Assembly: GCF_047495875.1 (NCBI RefSeq)
Contig: NC_092487.1
Coordinates: forward strand, 248,001 to 312,000
Direction: 5' to 3'
From: Pithys albifrons albifrons
Taxonomy: Eukaryota > Chordata > Aves > Passeriformes > Thamnophilidae
Length of the DNA stretch: 64,000 bases
Part shown: in pieces, positions 12,120-24,885 of the stretch
Layout: each line of letters opens with the position of its first letter
Numbering within the stretch: the stretch's first letter is position 1
Position numbers and translations under genes: made by a program
Notes under the pieces: model-generated
The model's input: the letters and a program-made list of their open reading frames with translations, nothing else
What the model was told of the DNA's origin: nothing
The model's database searches: none

Positions 12120-12710
12120 ATGTCCTTCCTAGGGGAGTGTGGCACAGCACGGGGTTGTCACCCCTGCCACGTTCAGTGCCCACCTCCTGCTGCCACCAGC
12201 TGCAACGAGCCCTGCGTGGTGTCCTGTGCCACCTCCAGGGTCATCATTTACCCACCCCCCGTCGTGGTGACCTTCCCGGGGCCCATCATCAGCACGTGCC
12301 CACAGCAGGCAGTGCTGGGCAGCTCTGCAGTCCTGGAGGGGGCACAACCACCCCCACCCCCTGGGGCATCTCTGAGAGCAGAAATCCTTCAACCAGAGCC
12401 ACGGGCAGGGAGGTTTCTGCCAGGGAGTGCCAACCCTCGGCGTGCCCCGCGGTGCTCCTACGTGTTCACCTCGCGCTGGATCCACCCCTGCAGCAGGGGC
12501 AGTGCCAGGGGGTGCCAACCAGCTGGAAATGGGGGCGCAGGGCATGTGCCAGGCAAGGAGGAGCCAGAAACTGGAAAAATAGATGGAGGGAATGAGGACA
12601 AAGAGGCCCTGGAAGCACCAGAGGGTGATGCCACCCCCAAGGCCTTGGTGGGTGATGCCACCCCCACCCCCTGCTGTGCCCCCCAAGCAGATTTGCCTCC
12701 GTCTCCTTGA
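12120..12710 (+). CDS. Corneous beta-protein with an atypical acidic, Gly-poor tail
   Basis: The predicted protein has 196 aa. A Cys-rich N-terminus (Cys 7, 13, 16, 20) leads into a clear beta-keratin core at residues 28-67 (CNEPCVVSC, then [20 protein letters not shown]). These are the two short hydrophobic strands with the Pro turn on which beta-keratin filaments assemble. The start is the ATG 12 nt after the acceptor TTGCCAG (12101-12107); the upstream in-frame extension is intronic. Beyond residue 70 it departs from the family. There is no Gly-Tyr repeat; instead come a Pro-rich stretch, [15 protein letters not shown], and a Lys/Glu/Asp-rich end with the repeat GDATP. It may be a divergent ancestral-type EDC beta protein, or a beta-keratin whose frame now reads into former 3' sequence. 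Family assignment is firm; subtype is not. Confidence 0.85.
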   Translation: MSFLGECGTARGCHPCHVQCPPPAATSCNEPCVVSCATSRVIIYPPPVVVTFPGPIISTCPQQAVLGSSAVLEGAQPPPPPGASLRAEILQPEPRAGRFLPGSANPRRAPRCSYVFTSRWIHPCSRGSARGCQPAGNGGAGHVPGKEEPETGKIDGGNEDKEALEAPEGDATPKALVGDATPTPCCAPQADLPPSP

Positions 12711-12774
12711 GTTTATTCTTTGATTTGAGCTCATAAGTGGCTTTTTTTTCACCCCTCAGACACTTTATTAATGA

Positions 12775-15170
12775 TGTTTCAAGTAATTAAATGCCTTTTA
12801 TCCTCGTTTGAGACAACCTGAGCCTTGAAAGTTGATTCTTGGGATCACAAATTATCAAGAATGCTCAAATTACATCAAGGATGCTTTAATTAAATGCCCT
12901 TTTTATCCTAATTTGGGATAAACTGACCCTTGAAAGCTGATTCTTGGGATCACATAAATAAAATTAAATGCCTTTTATCTTAATTTGAGTCAATTTGGCC
13001 CTTGAAAGTTGATTTTTGAGATCACACAAAAGCAATTAAATGCCTTTTATTCTAATTTGGGATAACCTGACCCAGAGTAATTAAATGCATTTTCTCCTAA
13101 TTTGAGACAATTTGACCCTTGAAAGTTGATTTTTGGGATCACACAAATATAATTAAATGCCTTTTATCCTAATTTGGGGTAAAGTGACTTTTGAAAGCTG
13201 ATTTTTGGGATCACACAAATATAATTAAGTGCCTTTTCTCCTAATTTGAGTCAATTTGACCCTTTGAAAGTTGATTTTTGGGATCACACATTATCAAGGA
13301 TATTTAATTTAAATGCCTTTTATTCTAATTGGGGTAAAGTGACTTTTGAAAGCTGATTCTTGGGATCACATAAATAAAATTAAATGCCTTTTATCCTAAT
13401 TTGGTACAACCTGAGCCTTGAAAGTTGATTTTTGGGATCACACATTAATAAGGATGTTTAATTTAAATGCCTTTTATTCTAATTTGGGATAAACTGACCC
13501 TTGAAAGTTGATTCTTGGGATCACACAAACATAATTAAAAGCCTTTTATCTTAATTTGAGTCAATTTGGCCCTTGCAAGGTGATTTTTGGGATCACAAAT
13601 TATCAAGGATGTTTAAATTAAATGCCTTTTATTCTAATTTGGGATAACCTGACCCAGAGTAATTAAATGCATTTTCTCCTAATTTGAGACAATTTGACCC
13701 TTGAAAGTTGATTTTTGGGATCACAAATTATCAAGGATGTTTAAATTAAATACCCTTTATCTTAATTTGGGATAACATGACCTTGAAAGTTGATTTTTGG
13801 GATCACAAATTAATAAGGATGTTTAATTTAAATGCCTTTTATTCTAATTTGGGATAAACTGACCTTGGAAAGCTGATTCTTGGGATCAGACAAAAGTAAT
13901 TAAATGCCTTTTATCCTAATTTGGGACAACCTGAGCCTTGAAAGCTGATTCTTGGGATCACAAATATATAATTAAATTAAGTAAATGCCCTTTATCCTCA
14001 TTTGGGATAACCTGACCCAGAGTAATTAAATGCCTTTTATCCTAATTTGAGTCAATTTGGCCCTTGAAAGTTGATTTTTGGGATCACAAATTATCAAGGA
14101 TGTTTAAATTAAATGCCTTTTATTCTAATTGGGGTAAAGGGACTTTTGAAAGCTGATTCTTGGGATCACATAAATAAAATTAAATGCCTTTTATCTTAAT
14201 TTGAGTCAATTTGACCTTTGAAAGTTGATTCTTGGGATCACACAAATATAATTAAATGTCTTTTATTCTAATTTGGGATTAAGTGACTTTTGAAAGCTGA
14301 TTCTTGGGATCATTCAAATATAATTAAAAGCCTTTTATCCTAATTTGAGTCAACCTGAGCCTTGAAAGTTGATTTTTGGGATCACAAATTATCAAGGATG
14401 TTTAAATTAAATGCCTTGTACTCTAATTTGAGACAATTTGACCCCTGAAAGTTGATTTTCGGGATCACACAAAAGTAATTAAATGCCTTTAATCCTAATT
14501 TGGTACAACCTGAGCTTGAAAGGTGATTCTTGGATCACACATGATCAAGGATGTTTAAATTAAATGTCCTTTATCCTAATTTGGGGTAAACTGACCTTGA
14601 AAGTTGATTTTTGGGATCACAAATTATCAAGGATGTTTAAATTAAATGCCTTTTATTCTAATTTGAGACAATTTGACCCTTGAAAGTTGATTCTTGGTAT
14701 CACACAAAAGTAATTAAATGCCTTTTATCCTAATTTGAGTCAATTTGACCCTTGAAAGTTGATTTTTGGGATCACAAATTATCAAGGATGTTTAGAGTAA
14801 TTAAATGCCTTTTATCCTAATTTGGGGTAAAGTGACTTTTGAAACTTGATTTTTGGGATCACACAAAAGTAATTAAATGCCTTTAATCCTAATTTGGGAC
14901 AACCTGAGCTTGAAAGCTGATTCTTGGGATCACACATTAATAAGGATGTTTAATTTAAATGCCTTTTATTCTAATTTGGGATAAACTGACCTTGGAAAGC
15001 TGATTTTTGGGATCACACAAACATAATTAAATGCCTTTTATCTTAATTTGAGTCAATTTGACCCTTGAAAGTTGATTTTTGGGATCACAAATTATCAAGG
15101 ATGTTTAAATTAAATGTCCTTTATCCTAATTTGGGATAACCTGACCTTGGAAAGCTGAATTTTTGGGATC
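12775..15170. repeat. AT-rich tandem array carrying ATTAAA in each unit
   Basis: About thirty units of roughly 70-85 bp have the order AATTAAATGCCTTTTATCCT, AATTTGGGATAACCTGACC, TTGAAAGTTGATTTTTGGG, ATCACA, with or without AATTATCAAGGATGTTTA. The first unit overlaps the presumed 3' end of the 12.1-kb gene, so the array appears to be serial copies of its 3' end region (inference). Confidence 0.93.
12786..12791 (+). terminator. ATTAAA poly(A) signal of the 12.1-kb gene
   Basis: This is the first poly(A)-type hexamer after the stop, about 75 nt downstream. It is also the first instance of the AATTAAATGCC motif carried by every unit of the array that follows. Confidence 0.55.
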
Positions 15171-15860
15171 AATTTGTTCTTTTTTTTTAAATTTGATTTC
15201 CAAAAAAGACCCCAAAAAAACCACCAAAACCCCCAAGGCAGCTTCTAATTCCTGAACCCCACAAATGTGGCCACCTGAGATGGGACAAAACCCTTTCACT
15301 GTCAGACCCAACTGAGAATTAATCACCAGGAAATTCACTTTTCCTTCTGGAATTGGTTTCTGGCTGAAGAGTTTCCCAGCAGGAAGAGAAGCTGATCCTC
15401 AACTTGGGTTTAATTGGAGCCAGAAGGGAAAATGTGTTGGATGGAGAAGTCAACAAGGTTGTCCAAAAAAAAAACCTTGTGGCCAACCTTGGAATTGTCC
15501 AAGGCCACGTTGGAGCAACTGGATGGAAGGGAAGATTTCCCTGCCCGTGTCCCAGTTGATCTTTAAGGTCCTTTGCAACCCAAATTCCATCATTTGATGC
15601 TCAAAGTCACCAAATCTTCCCCTGGAACTGTTATTTGTTTTAGGAGTTTTATTCTTTCCCTCCCCAGTAAAATTTCTCTGCATTATCCTGGTGGTTTCCT
15701 TGTTTTCTTTCTCTTCTGCCCTTTGATTTGCAGAGGGAATTTCGGTGGGAAATATCAAATATCAAGCCCAGCTCAGTCACCAAGTGAGGAGATAAACCCT
15801 CTGTCCCTGCCCAGCTCTTGGCACTAAAGGTTTTCATTTTCACTTTCATCCCTCAAGGTC
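15171..15860. other. Non-coding spacer, no gene seen
   Basis: Mixed unique sequence with A- and T-runs at 15178-15240 and 15465-15475. No supported gene, promoter or RNA. Confidence 0.5.
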
Positions 15861-15865
15861 TCAGG

Positions 15866-16770
15866 GACACACCTGGGACAGGGACAGGGACAGGGACACA
15901 CCTGGGATGGGGACAGGGACACACCTGGGACAGGGACAGGGACAGGGACATGGACACACCTGGGATGGGGACAGGGACAGGGACACACCTGGGACAGGGA
16001 CAGGGACACACCTGGGACAGGGACAGAGACACACCTGGGACACACCTGGGACAGGGACAGGGACAGGGACACACCTGGGACAGGGACAGGGACACACCTG
16101 GGACAGGGACAGGGACATGGACACACCTGGGATGGGGACAGGGACAGGGACACACCTGGGACAGGGACAGGGACATGGACACACCTGGGATGGGGACAGG
16201 GACAGGGACACACCTGGGACAGGGACATGGACACACCTGGGACAGGGACAGGGACATGGACACACCTGGGACAGGGACAGGGACACACCTGGGACACACC
16301 TGGGACAGGGACACACCTGGGACATGGACAGTGACAGGGACACACCTGGGACAGGGACAGGGACACACCTGGGACAGGGACATGGACACACCTGGGACAG
16401 GGACAGTGACAGGGACACACCTGGGACAGGGACAGGGACAGGGACACACCTGGGACAGGGACATGGACACACCTGGGACAGGGACAGGGACAGGGACATG
16501 GACACACCTGGGACAGGGACAGGGACTGGGACACACCTGGGACAGGGACACACCTGGGACATGGACAGTGACAGGGACACACCTGGGACAGGGACACACC
16601 TGGGACAGGGACATGGACACACCTGGGATGGGGACAGGGACAGGGACACACCTGGGACAGGGACAGGGACAGGGACATGAACACACCTGGGACAGGGACA
16701 GGGACACACCTGGGACAGGGACAGGGACACACCTGGGACAGGGACAGGGACATGGACACACCTGGGACCT
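15866..16770. repeat. GGGACA-based minisatellite
   Basis: Irregular alternation of CACACCTGGGACA with two to four GGGACA or GGGATG hexamers and occasional CATGGA. The period jumps between about 18, 24, 30 and 36 bp in steps of 6. Open in several frames, but clearly repeat and not gene. Confidence 0.95.
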
Positions 16771-17845
16771 CAAGGTCTCCTTTTACGTGGTTTGGAGAAT
16801 TCGTGGCTTGATGGTCAGGAAAAAGCAAAGGAAAAGGAGCCACAGCCTGAGAAATCTTCCTTTAGTTTAGGAAAAAACCTCCAGTTCCTTCCCCTCACTC
16901 TCCAATTCCCCCCCAATTGAAGTCCAAGCATTGTCTGTTTGTTCCTGAGAACATTTCTGGGCACCTCTGCCAGTCTTTGCCAGCTCAAAGCCCAGTTTAG
17001 CAGGAATGAAATCAAATCCATGGGCAAATATTCCCTAAACCTGAGATGGGAATGCTGGAAAAAATTCCCTTCTTTTGGGTTGCTGAACTTTGAGAGCTGC
17101 TCTTCAACAACTTGCCCTCACTCGTGGGGGCAAAAATCCACAAAGATCAGGGTGGGCACCTCGTTCTGGGAGCCACCAGCTGGGGATTGTCCTCCCAGAG
17201 CCTTCAAAGGGGAAAAGGAGTGTGGAAAACTCAGCAGGGATGTTCCAACACCACCTGAAATGTTGGAATCCTTCCCTGGGAAGCTCTGAGGAGACACTTT
17301 GTCCTCGTGTCTGGTGGTTCACCAGCCCTGAGATCTTTCTCTCCTCCATCCAGTGGGATCTGGGCAGCCCTTCCTTGCTCCCTGCTCTCTCTAAACCTGC
17401 TCTGCCTGAAGTGATGCCCTCAAATATTTGGTGTCTCTCTCTATTTATATTCAAATTTTCCCTCCTTGACATTATGGGAACTCCCATAAATCCCTTAATC
17501 TGCCCCTCATTTGCATGTGCCCCACTTTGCTGATTGGCTGATTGGGGAGATGTAATTGCTGCCTCCCGGAGGATGTGAGATCTTTGATAAGACAGGAGGC
17601 AGATCAGAGAGATCAGATGTGGGGATGGGTTGGGAAGAACCTGGGAATGAGGTCGTGGGTTGGGGTGGAGCTCAGAGGGACCTGCACCCCAAAAGTCTCA
17701 CTCCTGACTCATTCCCTGCCCCTCTTCTGGTCCTGCAGGTCCAGGAGCAGAAAAAGCTCCATTTCCACGAGGGGTTCAGGGAGGGATTTCCACCTGCTGA
17801 AGATGAAGGACAAATTGTCACTTGTTTTAAGGAAAGGTTGGAGAA
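16771..17845. other. Intergenic sequence, no gene seen
   Basis: Unique-looking sequence with no supported exon. The open frames here are short and lack any recognisable domain. Confidence 0.5.
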
Positions 17846-17849
17846 TTCC

Positions 17850-18970
17850 AGAATCACTGAGGTGGGGAAAGACCTCCAAGTTGGAAATCAACCTTTGCCC
17901 CATCCCCACCTTGTCTCTCAGTGCCACCTCCAGGTGGTCCTTGGGCATCTCCAGGGGTGGAGACTCCACCACCTCCCTGGGCAGCCCCTTCCAAGGTCTC
18001 CCCACCCTTTCCACAAAGAAATTCCTCCTCATGTCCCACCTGCCCCTCCCCTGGCACAGCCTGAGGCCCTTTGCCCTTGGCCTGTCCCTGTTCCCTGGCA
18101 GAAGATCCCACCCTTGCCCTGGATCCCTCAGGGATTGCAAAGCCAGAAGGTCCCCCCTGAGCCTCCTTTTCTCCAGCCTGAGCCCCCCCAGCTCCCTCAG
18201 GAGTTCTCCAGACCCTCCTCCTGCTGCTCCAGCCCCTCAGTGTCTCTCTTGGAGAACCACCACAAGACTCTCATCCTTCTTCTTTCATTTTCTTTCCTCT
18301 TTCCACACCATGGGAACCCTCCTGGGTCTCTTCTCCCCTTCATGTCCATCCCTGGGGAGCTCCTGCTCACCAAACCCATTTGGATCCCTCAGGGGGTTGC
18401 AGAGCCAGAAGGTCCCCCCTGGGAGAAGATCCCACCCTTCCCCTGGATCCCTCAGGGATTGCAGAGCCAGAAGGTCCCCCCTGAGCCTCCTTTTCTCCAG
18501 GCTGAGCCCCCCCAGCTCCCTCAGGAGTTCTCCAGACCCTTCCCCAGCTCTTCTCCCTTCCCTGGATTTTCTCCATGACCTTCCTGAATTCAGGAACTCA
18601 GACCTGGACACAGCACTGGATGTTCCCTCCTCAGTGCCCAGCCCAGATGGACAATCCCTCTGGTCCTGTGGCCACACCATGGCTGGTCCAACCCAGCTGC
18701 CATTGGCCTTTTTGCCCCCTCAGCTGCTCCTCAGAGGACAGTCTGGACATCACATACAAGTCTTTGCACACCTGGGACACACCATGCCCACAAAATGCCA
18801 CCTTGGCTCTTCCTGAGCGTGGAGCTTCTTGCACAAGGCAATGTCTGCCCTCCCAAAGCCTCACTGAGGTTTTTTGGAGAAGAACCATCAGCCTTTCAGC
18901 CAAGAACTTGGAGCTTGTTCCCTTTTGGATGAAGCTGATCCCTGTTGGTTGCACTGCCTGAAGCACAGCC
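17850..18970 (-). mobile_element. CR1 LINE fragment, minus orientation
   Basis: Begins with the antisense tail (AGAATCACTGAGGTGGGGAAAG) and runs through the family motifs CTTGTCTCTCAGTGCCACCT, CCTCCCTGGGCAGCCCCTTC and TTTCCACAAAGAAATTCCTC into deeper CR1 sequence. A ~90-bp portion (CCCTCAGGGATTGCAGAGCC) is duplicated inside. It is broken by stops in every frame. Confidence 0.8.
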
Positions 18971-19599
18971 ACGTTTTTTGGGGGTCCTTCAGCATTTATT
19001 GCCCCGTCACACCTTCAAACAACCCCCAACCTTCTCCACCTAAACCAAATTTTGAGATGTTTTGATTTCCAGCCTGAAAAACTGAGAGTTTCTCAAATAG
19101 TGCTGCAACCTCCTGCCAGTTTGGCCTTTGCTGCTGCTCTTTCCTCCTTCACCTGCCCTTTGAGAGCCTCCCACAAGACATTTCCCACCTTTCTCCCTCA
19201 GAGTTTCCCTTTTTGCCTCTCTGAGTTACTCCTCTGCCTTCTCCCTCTGTTCTGGTGCTTATCATGGAATGCTTTGGACTGGAAGGGACCTCAAAGACCA
19301 TCCAGGTACCTCATTTCCTTGCCAAGGTAACACCCCCCATGCCCTTGCCAACCTACTTTCTCTTGGCACCACTAATTATCATTGATTAGGGATAACTGGT
19401 GCCCCAAAGTGCCCCAACCTGTCTAAGGCCACTCCATCCACAAGGGTGGATCTAAGCCTTGGCCACACCTAATTATTATTAGTCTCATTACTCACAACCT
19501 CTCATTAGAGTGCCAATATTGCACAGTAAGCTGAATTTCTGATGAGGGCAGGGAGACCAGGGCATGGCACAGCCACGGTGGCTTTGAAGTGTTGGAATC

Positions 19600-20520
19600 C
19601 CTTCTCAGGGTGTGATGGAAGTTGGAATCATGCAATGGTTGGGTTGGAAGGATCTTAAAGATCAGCCATGGGCAGGGAGACCTTTCACTGTCCCAGGTGG
19701 CTCCAATCTGGCCTTGGACACTTCCAGGGATGGGGCAGCCACAGATTCTTCTCTGGGCAACCTGTGCCAGGACCTGCCCACCCTCACAGGGGTGGGTTTT
19801 TCCCCAATATCCAATAGAACTCAGCTCATGGAATCCTGGAATGCTTTGGAATGGAAGGGACTTTAAATCCCATCTCATCCCACTCCTTGCCATGGGCAGG
19901 GACACCTTCTGGTGTCCCAGGTGGCTCCAGCCTGGCCTTGGACACTTCCAGGGATGGGGCAGCCACAGATTCTTCTCTGCCCAACCTGTGCCAGGGCCTG
20001 CCCACCCTCCCAGGACAGGATTTATCCCCAATATCTCATCTAAACCAGCACATGGAATCTTGGAATGCTTTGGGTTGGAAGGGACTTTAAAGCCCATCTC
20101 ATCCCACTCCTTGCCATGAGCAGGGACACCTTCTGGTATCTCAGGTGGCTCCAATCTGGCCTTGGGCACTCCAGGGATGGAGCAGCCACAGCTTCTGTGC
20201 CCAACCTGTGCCAGGGCCTGCCCACCCTCATGGGGAGGATTTATCCCAATATCCCATCTAGACCAGCACATGGAGTCCTGGAATGGTTTGGGTTGGAAGG
20301 AACATTAAAGATCATCTTGTCCCACCTCCTGCCATGGGCAGGGACACCTTTCACTATCCAAGGTTGGTCCAACCTGGCCTTGGACACTTCCAGGGATGTG
20401 GCAGCCACAGCTTGTCTGGGCACCCTGTTCCAGGGCCTGCCCACCCTCACAGGGAAGAACTTCTTCCCAAAATCCAGCCTAAAATTCCCCTCTTTCTGCT
20501 TGAACCCATTCCCCCTTTTT
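19600..20520 (-). mobile_element. Four tandem CR1 3' ends
   Basis: Four consecutive minus-oriented CR1 tails start near 19625, 19825, 20050 and 20275. All break off at about the same internal point before the next one starts. Such uniform breakpoints suggest tandem duplication of one truncated insertion more than four separate insertions. Confidence 0.8.
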
Positions 20521-21240
20521 GTATCATTCCAGGTCCTGATGAAGTTACTGGAAACCAGGAGCACTTTTTACTCCAGCTCAAGTTTCACCCTCGTTGACCT
20601 GAGCTGGACAAATCAGCCCCAAACCAACATTTGAAGCTGGAAAGAACCTGCCACCACAGTTCCAAAATTTCCTCTGGAGAACAGGACTCTGGGATAAGAA
20701 CCTTCTTTCCCTCTCTAAGCTCAGCCATAAATTCATTTCAAAGTGTTCTGTGCCACCAACTCAGCATTAATTCAGTTTAACAGCCTTGAAGGAGCTCCAA
20801 GTCAAGAGCCAATTTCTCTTGCCAAGATTAGCAGGTTTAATGAGGTCATTTAATTAATATCCTTAGAATTAATGGATTGTTAAGTGGGATCTCAGCACCA
20901 CACCTGTGTGAGCCAATGAGGTGCCACAGGAATGGGAATCCACTCAACAGGATCTGCACATGCCACGGCCACCAACAAAGGCTTCACAAGGATTCTTTGC
21001 AAGGGTGGAACTTCTCAAACACTCCCCACCAAATAACCCCAAACCAGGACTTGTGAGCACCCACCTTATTAAGAAACTCTCTCATGGGCATCTCTTCCAT
21101 ACCTGGATTTGAAGGAGATCCTGCTCAACCCCAACCCCTTCTGCCCCCTCTGAGGGGCACAGAAATGCTGTTCCAGTACCTGAACATGCAGCTGACACTG
21201 CCAAGAGTGTGTCACACCAGGCCCTGGTCACCTCTGCAAA
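20521..21240. other. Intergenic sequence, no gene seen
   Basis: Unique sequence, AT-rich at 20820-20890. No supported features. Confidence 0.5.
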
Positions 21241-21269
21241 CCTCTTGGTTCCAGCTGAGGTTCCTCCTC

Positions 21270-22330
21270 ATGTTGGAATCCCAGAATCATTGGAAAAGCC
21301 CTCCAAGGTCACCGAGTCCAAACTGTGCCCCATCCCCACCTTGTCACTCAGTGCCACCTCCAGGTGTTCCTTGGACACCTCCAGGGGTGGGGACTCCACC
21401 ACCTCCCTGGGCAGCCCCTTCCAAGGCCTCCCCACCCTTTCCACAAAGAAATTCCTCCTCATGTCCCACCTGCCCCTCCCCTGGCACAGCCTGAGGCCCT
21501 TTGCCCTTGGCCTGTCCCTGTTCCCTGGCAGAAGATCCCACCCTTGCCCTTGGCCTGTCCCTGTTCCCTGGCAGAAGATCCCACCCTTGCCCTTGGCCTG
21601 TCCCTCTTCCCTGGCAGAAGATCCCACCCTTGCCCTTGGCCTGTCCCTCTTCCCTGGCAGAAGATCCCACCCTTGCCCTGGATCCCTCAGGGATTGCAGA
21701 GCCAGAAGGTTCCCCCTGAGCCTCCTTTTCTCCAGCCTGAGCCCCCCCAGCTCCCTCAGGAGTTCTCCAGATCCTCCTCCTGCTGCTCCAGCCCCTCAGT
21801 GTCTCTCTTGGACAATAAACACCCACCACAAGACTCTCATCCTTCCTCTTTGGTTTTCTTCCCTCTTTCCACACCATGTGAGCCCTCCTGGGTCTCTTCT
21901 CCCCTTCATGTCCATCCCTGGGGAGCTCCTGCTCACCAAACCTGTTTGGATCCCTCAGGGAGTGTCAGAGAGCCAGAAGGTCCCCCCTGGCAGAAGATCC
22001 CACCCTTGCCCTTGGCCTGTCCCTGTTCCCTGGCAGAAGATCCCACCCTTGCCCTTGGCCTGTCCCTCTTCCCTGGCAGAAGATCCCACCCTTCCCCTGG
22101 ATCCCTCAGGGATTGCAGAGCCAGAAGGTCCCCCCTGAGCCTCCTTTTCTCCAGGCTGACGCCCCCCCACCCCTCTCAGGAGTTCTCCAGACCCTTCCCA
22201 GCTCTTCTCCCTTCTCTGAACACCCTCCACCCCCTCAATGCCTTCCTTGACATCTTCTCAGCAGCTCCGACACACGAAGAAGGTTCAAATCTCCTTGTCA
22301 AAGTCTCCATCTCATGGGGAGGGTTGGGTG
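21270..22330 (-). mobile_element. CR1 fragment with a ~44-bp internal VNTR
   Basis: Same CR1 type and orientation as the copy at 17.85 kb. The segment CTTGGCCTGTCCCTGTTCCC plus TGGCAGAAGATCCCACCC is repeated about four times at 21490-21680, and again after 21980. Confidence 0.8.
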
Positions 22331-22790
22331 GGGCTGAGCTGATTCATTGAACCTTATCAAAGCTCCTCCATCAGCCTTTCCCACACCTGGGGGCTTCAGG
22401 TGACCCAGTAGCTCTCAGGATCCTCCAACCTTTTGCTTGGTCAAGGTGACTCTGACCTGGAAAACACATTTGAGGGGCATTTGAAGCCCAAGAGGGCCAC
22501 ATTGTCCTGCTTTTATACAAGTGCAAATCACACCCAGGCAGCCACCCCATAATTCCAGCTTGGGCTGCAATTCCACATCCCCTCAGGTTGGGTTGAGGGC
22601 ATTAAAGACCATTAGTTGTGGTCTGTTTGGAAGATGAAAGGTGACATTGTCATCCTTCCTGAGCCCATTTGGTGGTGGGGAGGAATTCTCCAGTTTCAGG
22701 GTTGTTTGGGGGTGTAATTAGTTAATCAGCACCTTCATTAAACTGGAGTTGGAAAATATCCCCAAACCCCTGCAGAGGAAAGGAAATCAC
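22331..22790. other. Intergenic sequence, no gene seen
   Basis: Unique sequence between CR1 copies. It has ATTAAA-type strings but no gene to go with them. Confidence 0.45.
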
Positions 22791-24620
22791 AGAATCCTAG
22801 AATGGATTGGGTTGGAAAAGACCTCTGAGATCATCAAGTCCAACCCTTGGTCCAACTCCAGTCCCTTTACCAGATCATGGCACTCAGTGTCACGTCCAGT
22901 GTCACCTTAAACACCTCCAGGGATGGGGAATCCACCAACAGAGAATCATAGAATGGATTGGGTTGGAAAAGACCTCCAAGATCATCAAGTCCAACCCTTG
23001 GTCCAACTCCAGTCCATTTACCAGATCATGGCACTCAGTGCCACGGCCAAGCTCAGCTGAAAAACCTCCAGGGATGGGGAATCCACCCCCTCTCTGGGCA
23101 GCCCATTCCAATCCCTGAGCACTCTCTCTGCAAAGAAGTTTTTTTCTGATCTCCAACTTCAATTTCCCCTGGCAGAGCTTGAGCCCATCGTGCCCCCTTG
23201 TCCTATTGCTGAGTGCCTGGGAGAAGAGACCAACCCCCAGCTGGCCACAACTTCCCTTCAGGCAGTTCCAGACAGTGCTGAGGTCACCTCTGAGCCTCCT
23301 CTTCTCCAGGCTGAGCCCCCCCAGCTCCCTCAGCCTCTCCCCACAGCACTTGTGCTCCAGTCCCTTCTCCAGCCTCGTTGCTCTTCTCAGTTGGGTTGGG
23401 AGAGACCTCTGAGGTCATCAAATCCAACCTTGATCCAACCCCACTGGGATCACTCTGGCACTCTGTGCCCTGGGCTGGTGATCACAGTGGGGTTGGATCA
23501 AGACATGGTGGATCAAGACATGGTGGATTCTCTGTCCCTGGAGGTGGGTTCTCTGTGTCTGGCCCCGCTCCAGCCCCTCAATCTCTTTCCTCACCTGAGG
23601 GGCCCAGAACTGAACACAACACTCAAGGTGTGGCCTCCCCAAGGCAGAGTCCAGGGGAAGGGTCACTGCCCTGTCCCTGCTGGCCACGCTGGTTTGGATC
23701 CAGGCCAGGATCCCATTGGCCTTCTTGGCCACCTGGGCACACTCTTGGCTCCTGTTGAGTTTCCTGTCCCTCAAGTCCCCCCAGGTCCCTCTGCCTGTCC
23801 CTCTCCAGCCACTCTGTGCCCAGCCTGGAGCGCTGCAGGGGTTGGGGTGGCCAAAGGGCAGGACCTGCACTTGGCCTTGTTGAACTTCATCCCATTGGAA
23901 TCAGCCCATCCCTCAAGTCCATCCAGATCCCTCAGCAGAGCCCTCCTGCCCTCCATCCTGTCCAGGTCCCTCTCCAGATCCCCCCATCCTGCCCAGGTCC
24001 TTCTCCTGATTTTTTCAGCCTGTCCAGGTCCTTCTCCAGATCCCCCCATCCTCTCCAGATCCTTCTCCAGATCCCCACATTCTGTCCAGGTCCTTCTCCA
24101 GATCCTTCTCCAGATCCCCCCATCCTGTCCAGGTCCCTCTCCAGATCTCTCCATCCTGTCCAGGTCCTTCTCCAGATCCCCCCATTCTGTCCAGATCCTT
24201 CTCCAGATCCCCCCACCCTGTCCAGGTCCTTCTCCAGATCCCCCCATCCTGTCCAGGTCCTTCTCCTGATCCCTCCATCCTATCCAGGTCCTTCTCCAGA
24301 TCCCCCCACCCTGTCCAGGTCCTTCTCCTGATCCCTCCATCCTGTCCAGGTCCTTCTCCAGATCTCCCCATCCTGTCCAGGTCCTTCTCCAGATCTCCCC
24401 ATCCTGTCCAGGTCCTTCTCCTGATCCCCCCATCCTGTCCAGATCCTTCTCCAGATCCTTCTCCAGATCCCTCCAGCCGGTCCAGGTCCTTCTCCAGATC
24501 CCCCCATTCTTTCCAGGTCCTTCTCCAGGTCCCTCCAGCCTGTCCAGATCCCTCTGCAGATCCCTCCTCCCTTCCACCAGGTCAACACTCCCTCCCAACT
24601 TGGTGTCATCAGCAAATTTG
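22790..24620 (-). mobile_element. Nested and duplicated CR1 copies, minus orientation
   Basis: Two tails (22795 and 22945, AGAATGGATTGGGTTGGAAA) are followed by a longer CR1 body. This includes the antisense of the stretch around TGCACTTGGCCTTGTTGAAC and, at the far end, AACTTGGTGTCATCAGCAAA, motifs usual in avian CR1 remains. No intact ORF. Confidence 0.75.
23925..24580. repeat. ~36-bp minisatellite inside the CR1 body
   Basis: About 18 copies of CATCCTGTCCAGGTCCTTCT plus CCAGATCCCCC, with occasional shorter 18-bp half units. It arose inside a CR1 copy, because CR1 sequence continues on both sides. Confidence 0.9.
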
Positions 24621-24644
24621 CTGCTGATGGACTCAATCCCCTCA

Positions 24645-24885
24645 TCTAAATTTTTTTTTTTTCTCTTCCAAGCCTGGAATTGCCCTGATCAAACCTATGG
24701 AAAAATTAATTTTTTTTTTCCTCTTCCAAGCCTGGAATTGCCCTGATCAAACCTATGGAAAAATTAATTTTTTTTTCCACTTCCAAGCCTGGAATTGCCC
24801 TGATCAAACCTATGGAAAAATTAATTTTTTTTTTCCTCTTCCAAGCCTGGAATTGCCCTGATCAAACCCACGGAAAGATGAAGGT
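24645..24885. repeat. Four copies of a ~61-bp unit with poly-T
   Basis: The unit is a T-run, then CCTCTTCCAAGCCTGGAATT, GCCCTGATCAAACC and TATGGAAAAATTAA. Copies begin near 24648, 24709, 24770 and 24828 and differ by only a few bases. Confidence 0.9.

Noticed and set aside
15818..16870. 350-aa frame (and opposite-strand frames) across GGGACA repeats
   Set aside because: Pure minisatellite translation, open in several frames on both strands.
17542..22350. Proline-rich frames over 300 aa at 17.5-18.8 and 21.2-22.4 kb
   Set aside because: They are antisense translations of CR1 sequence, recurring at every copy of that subfamily.
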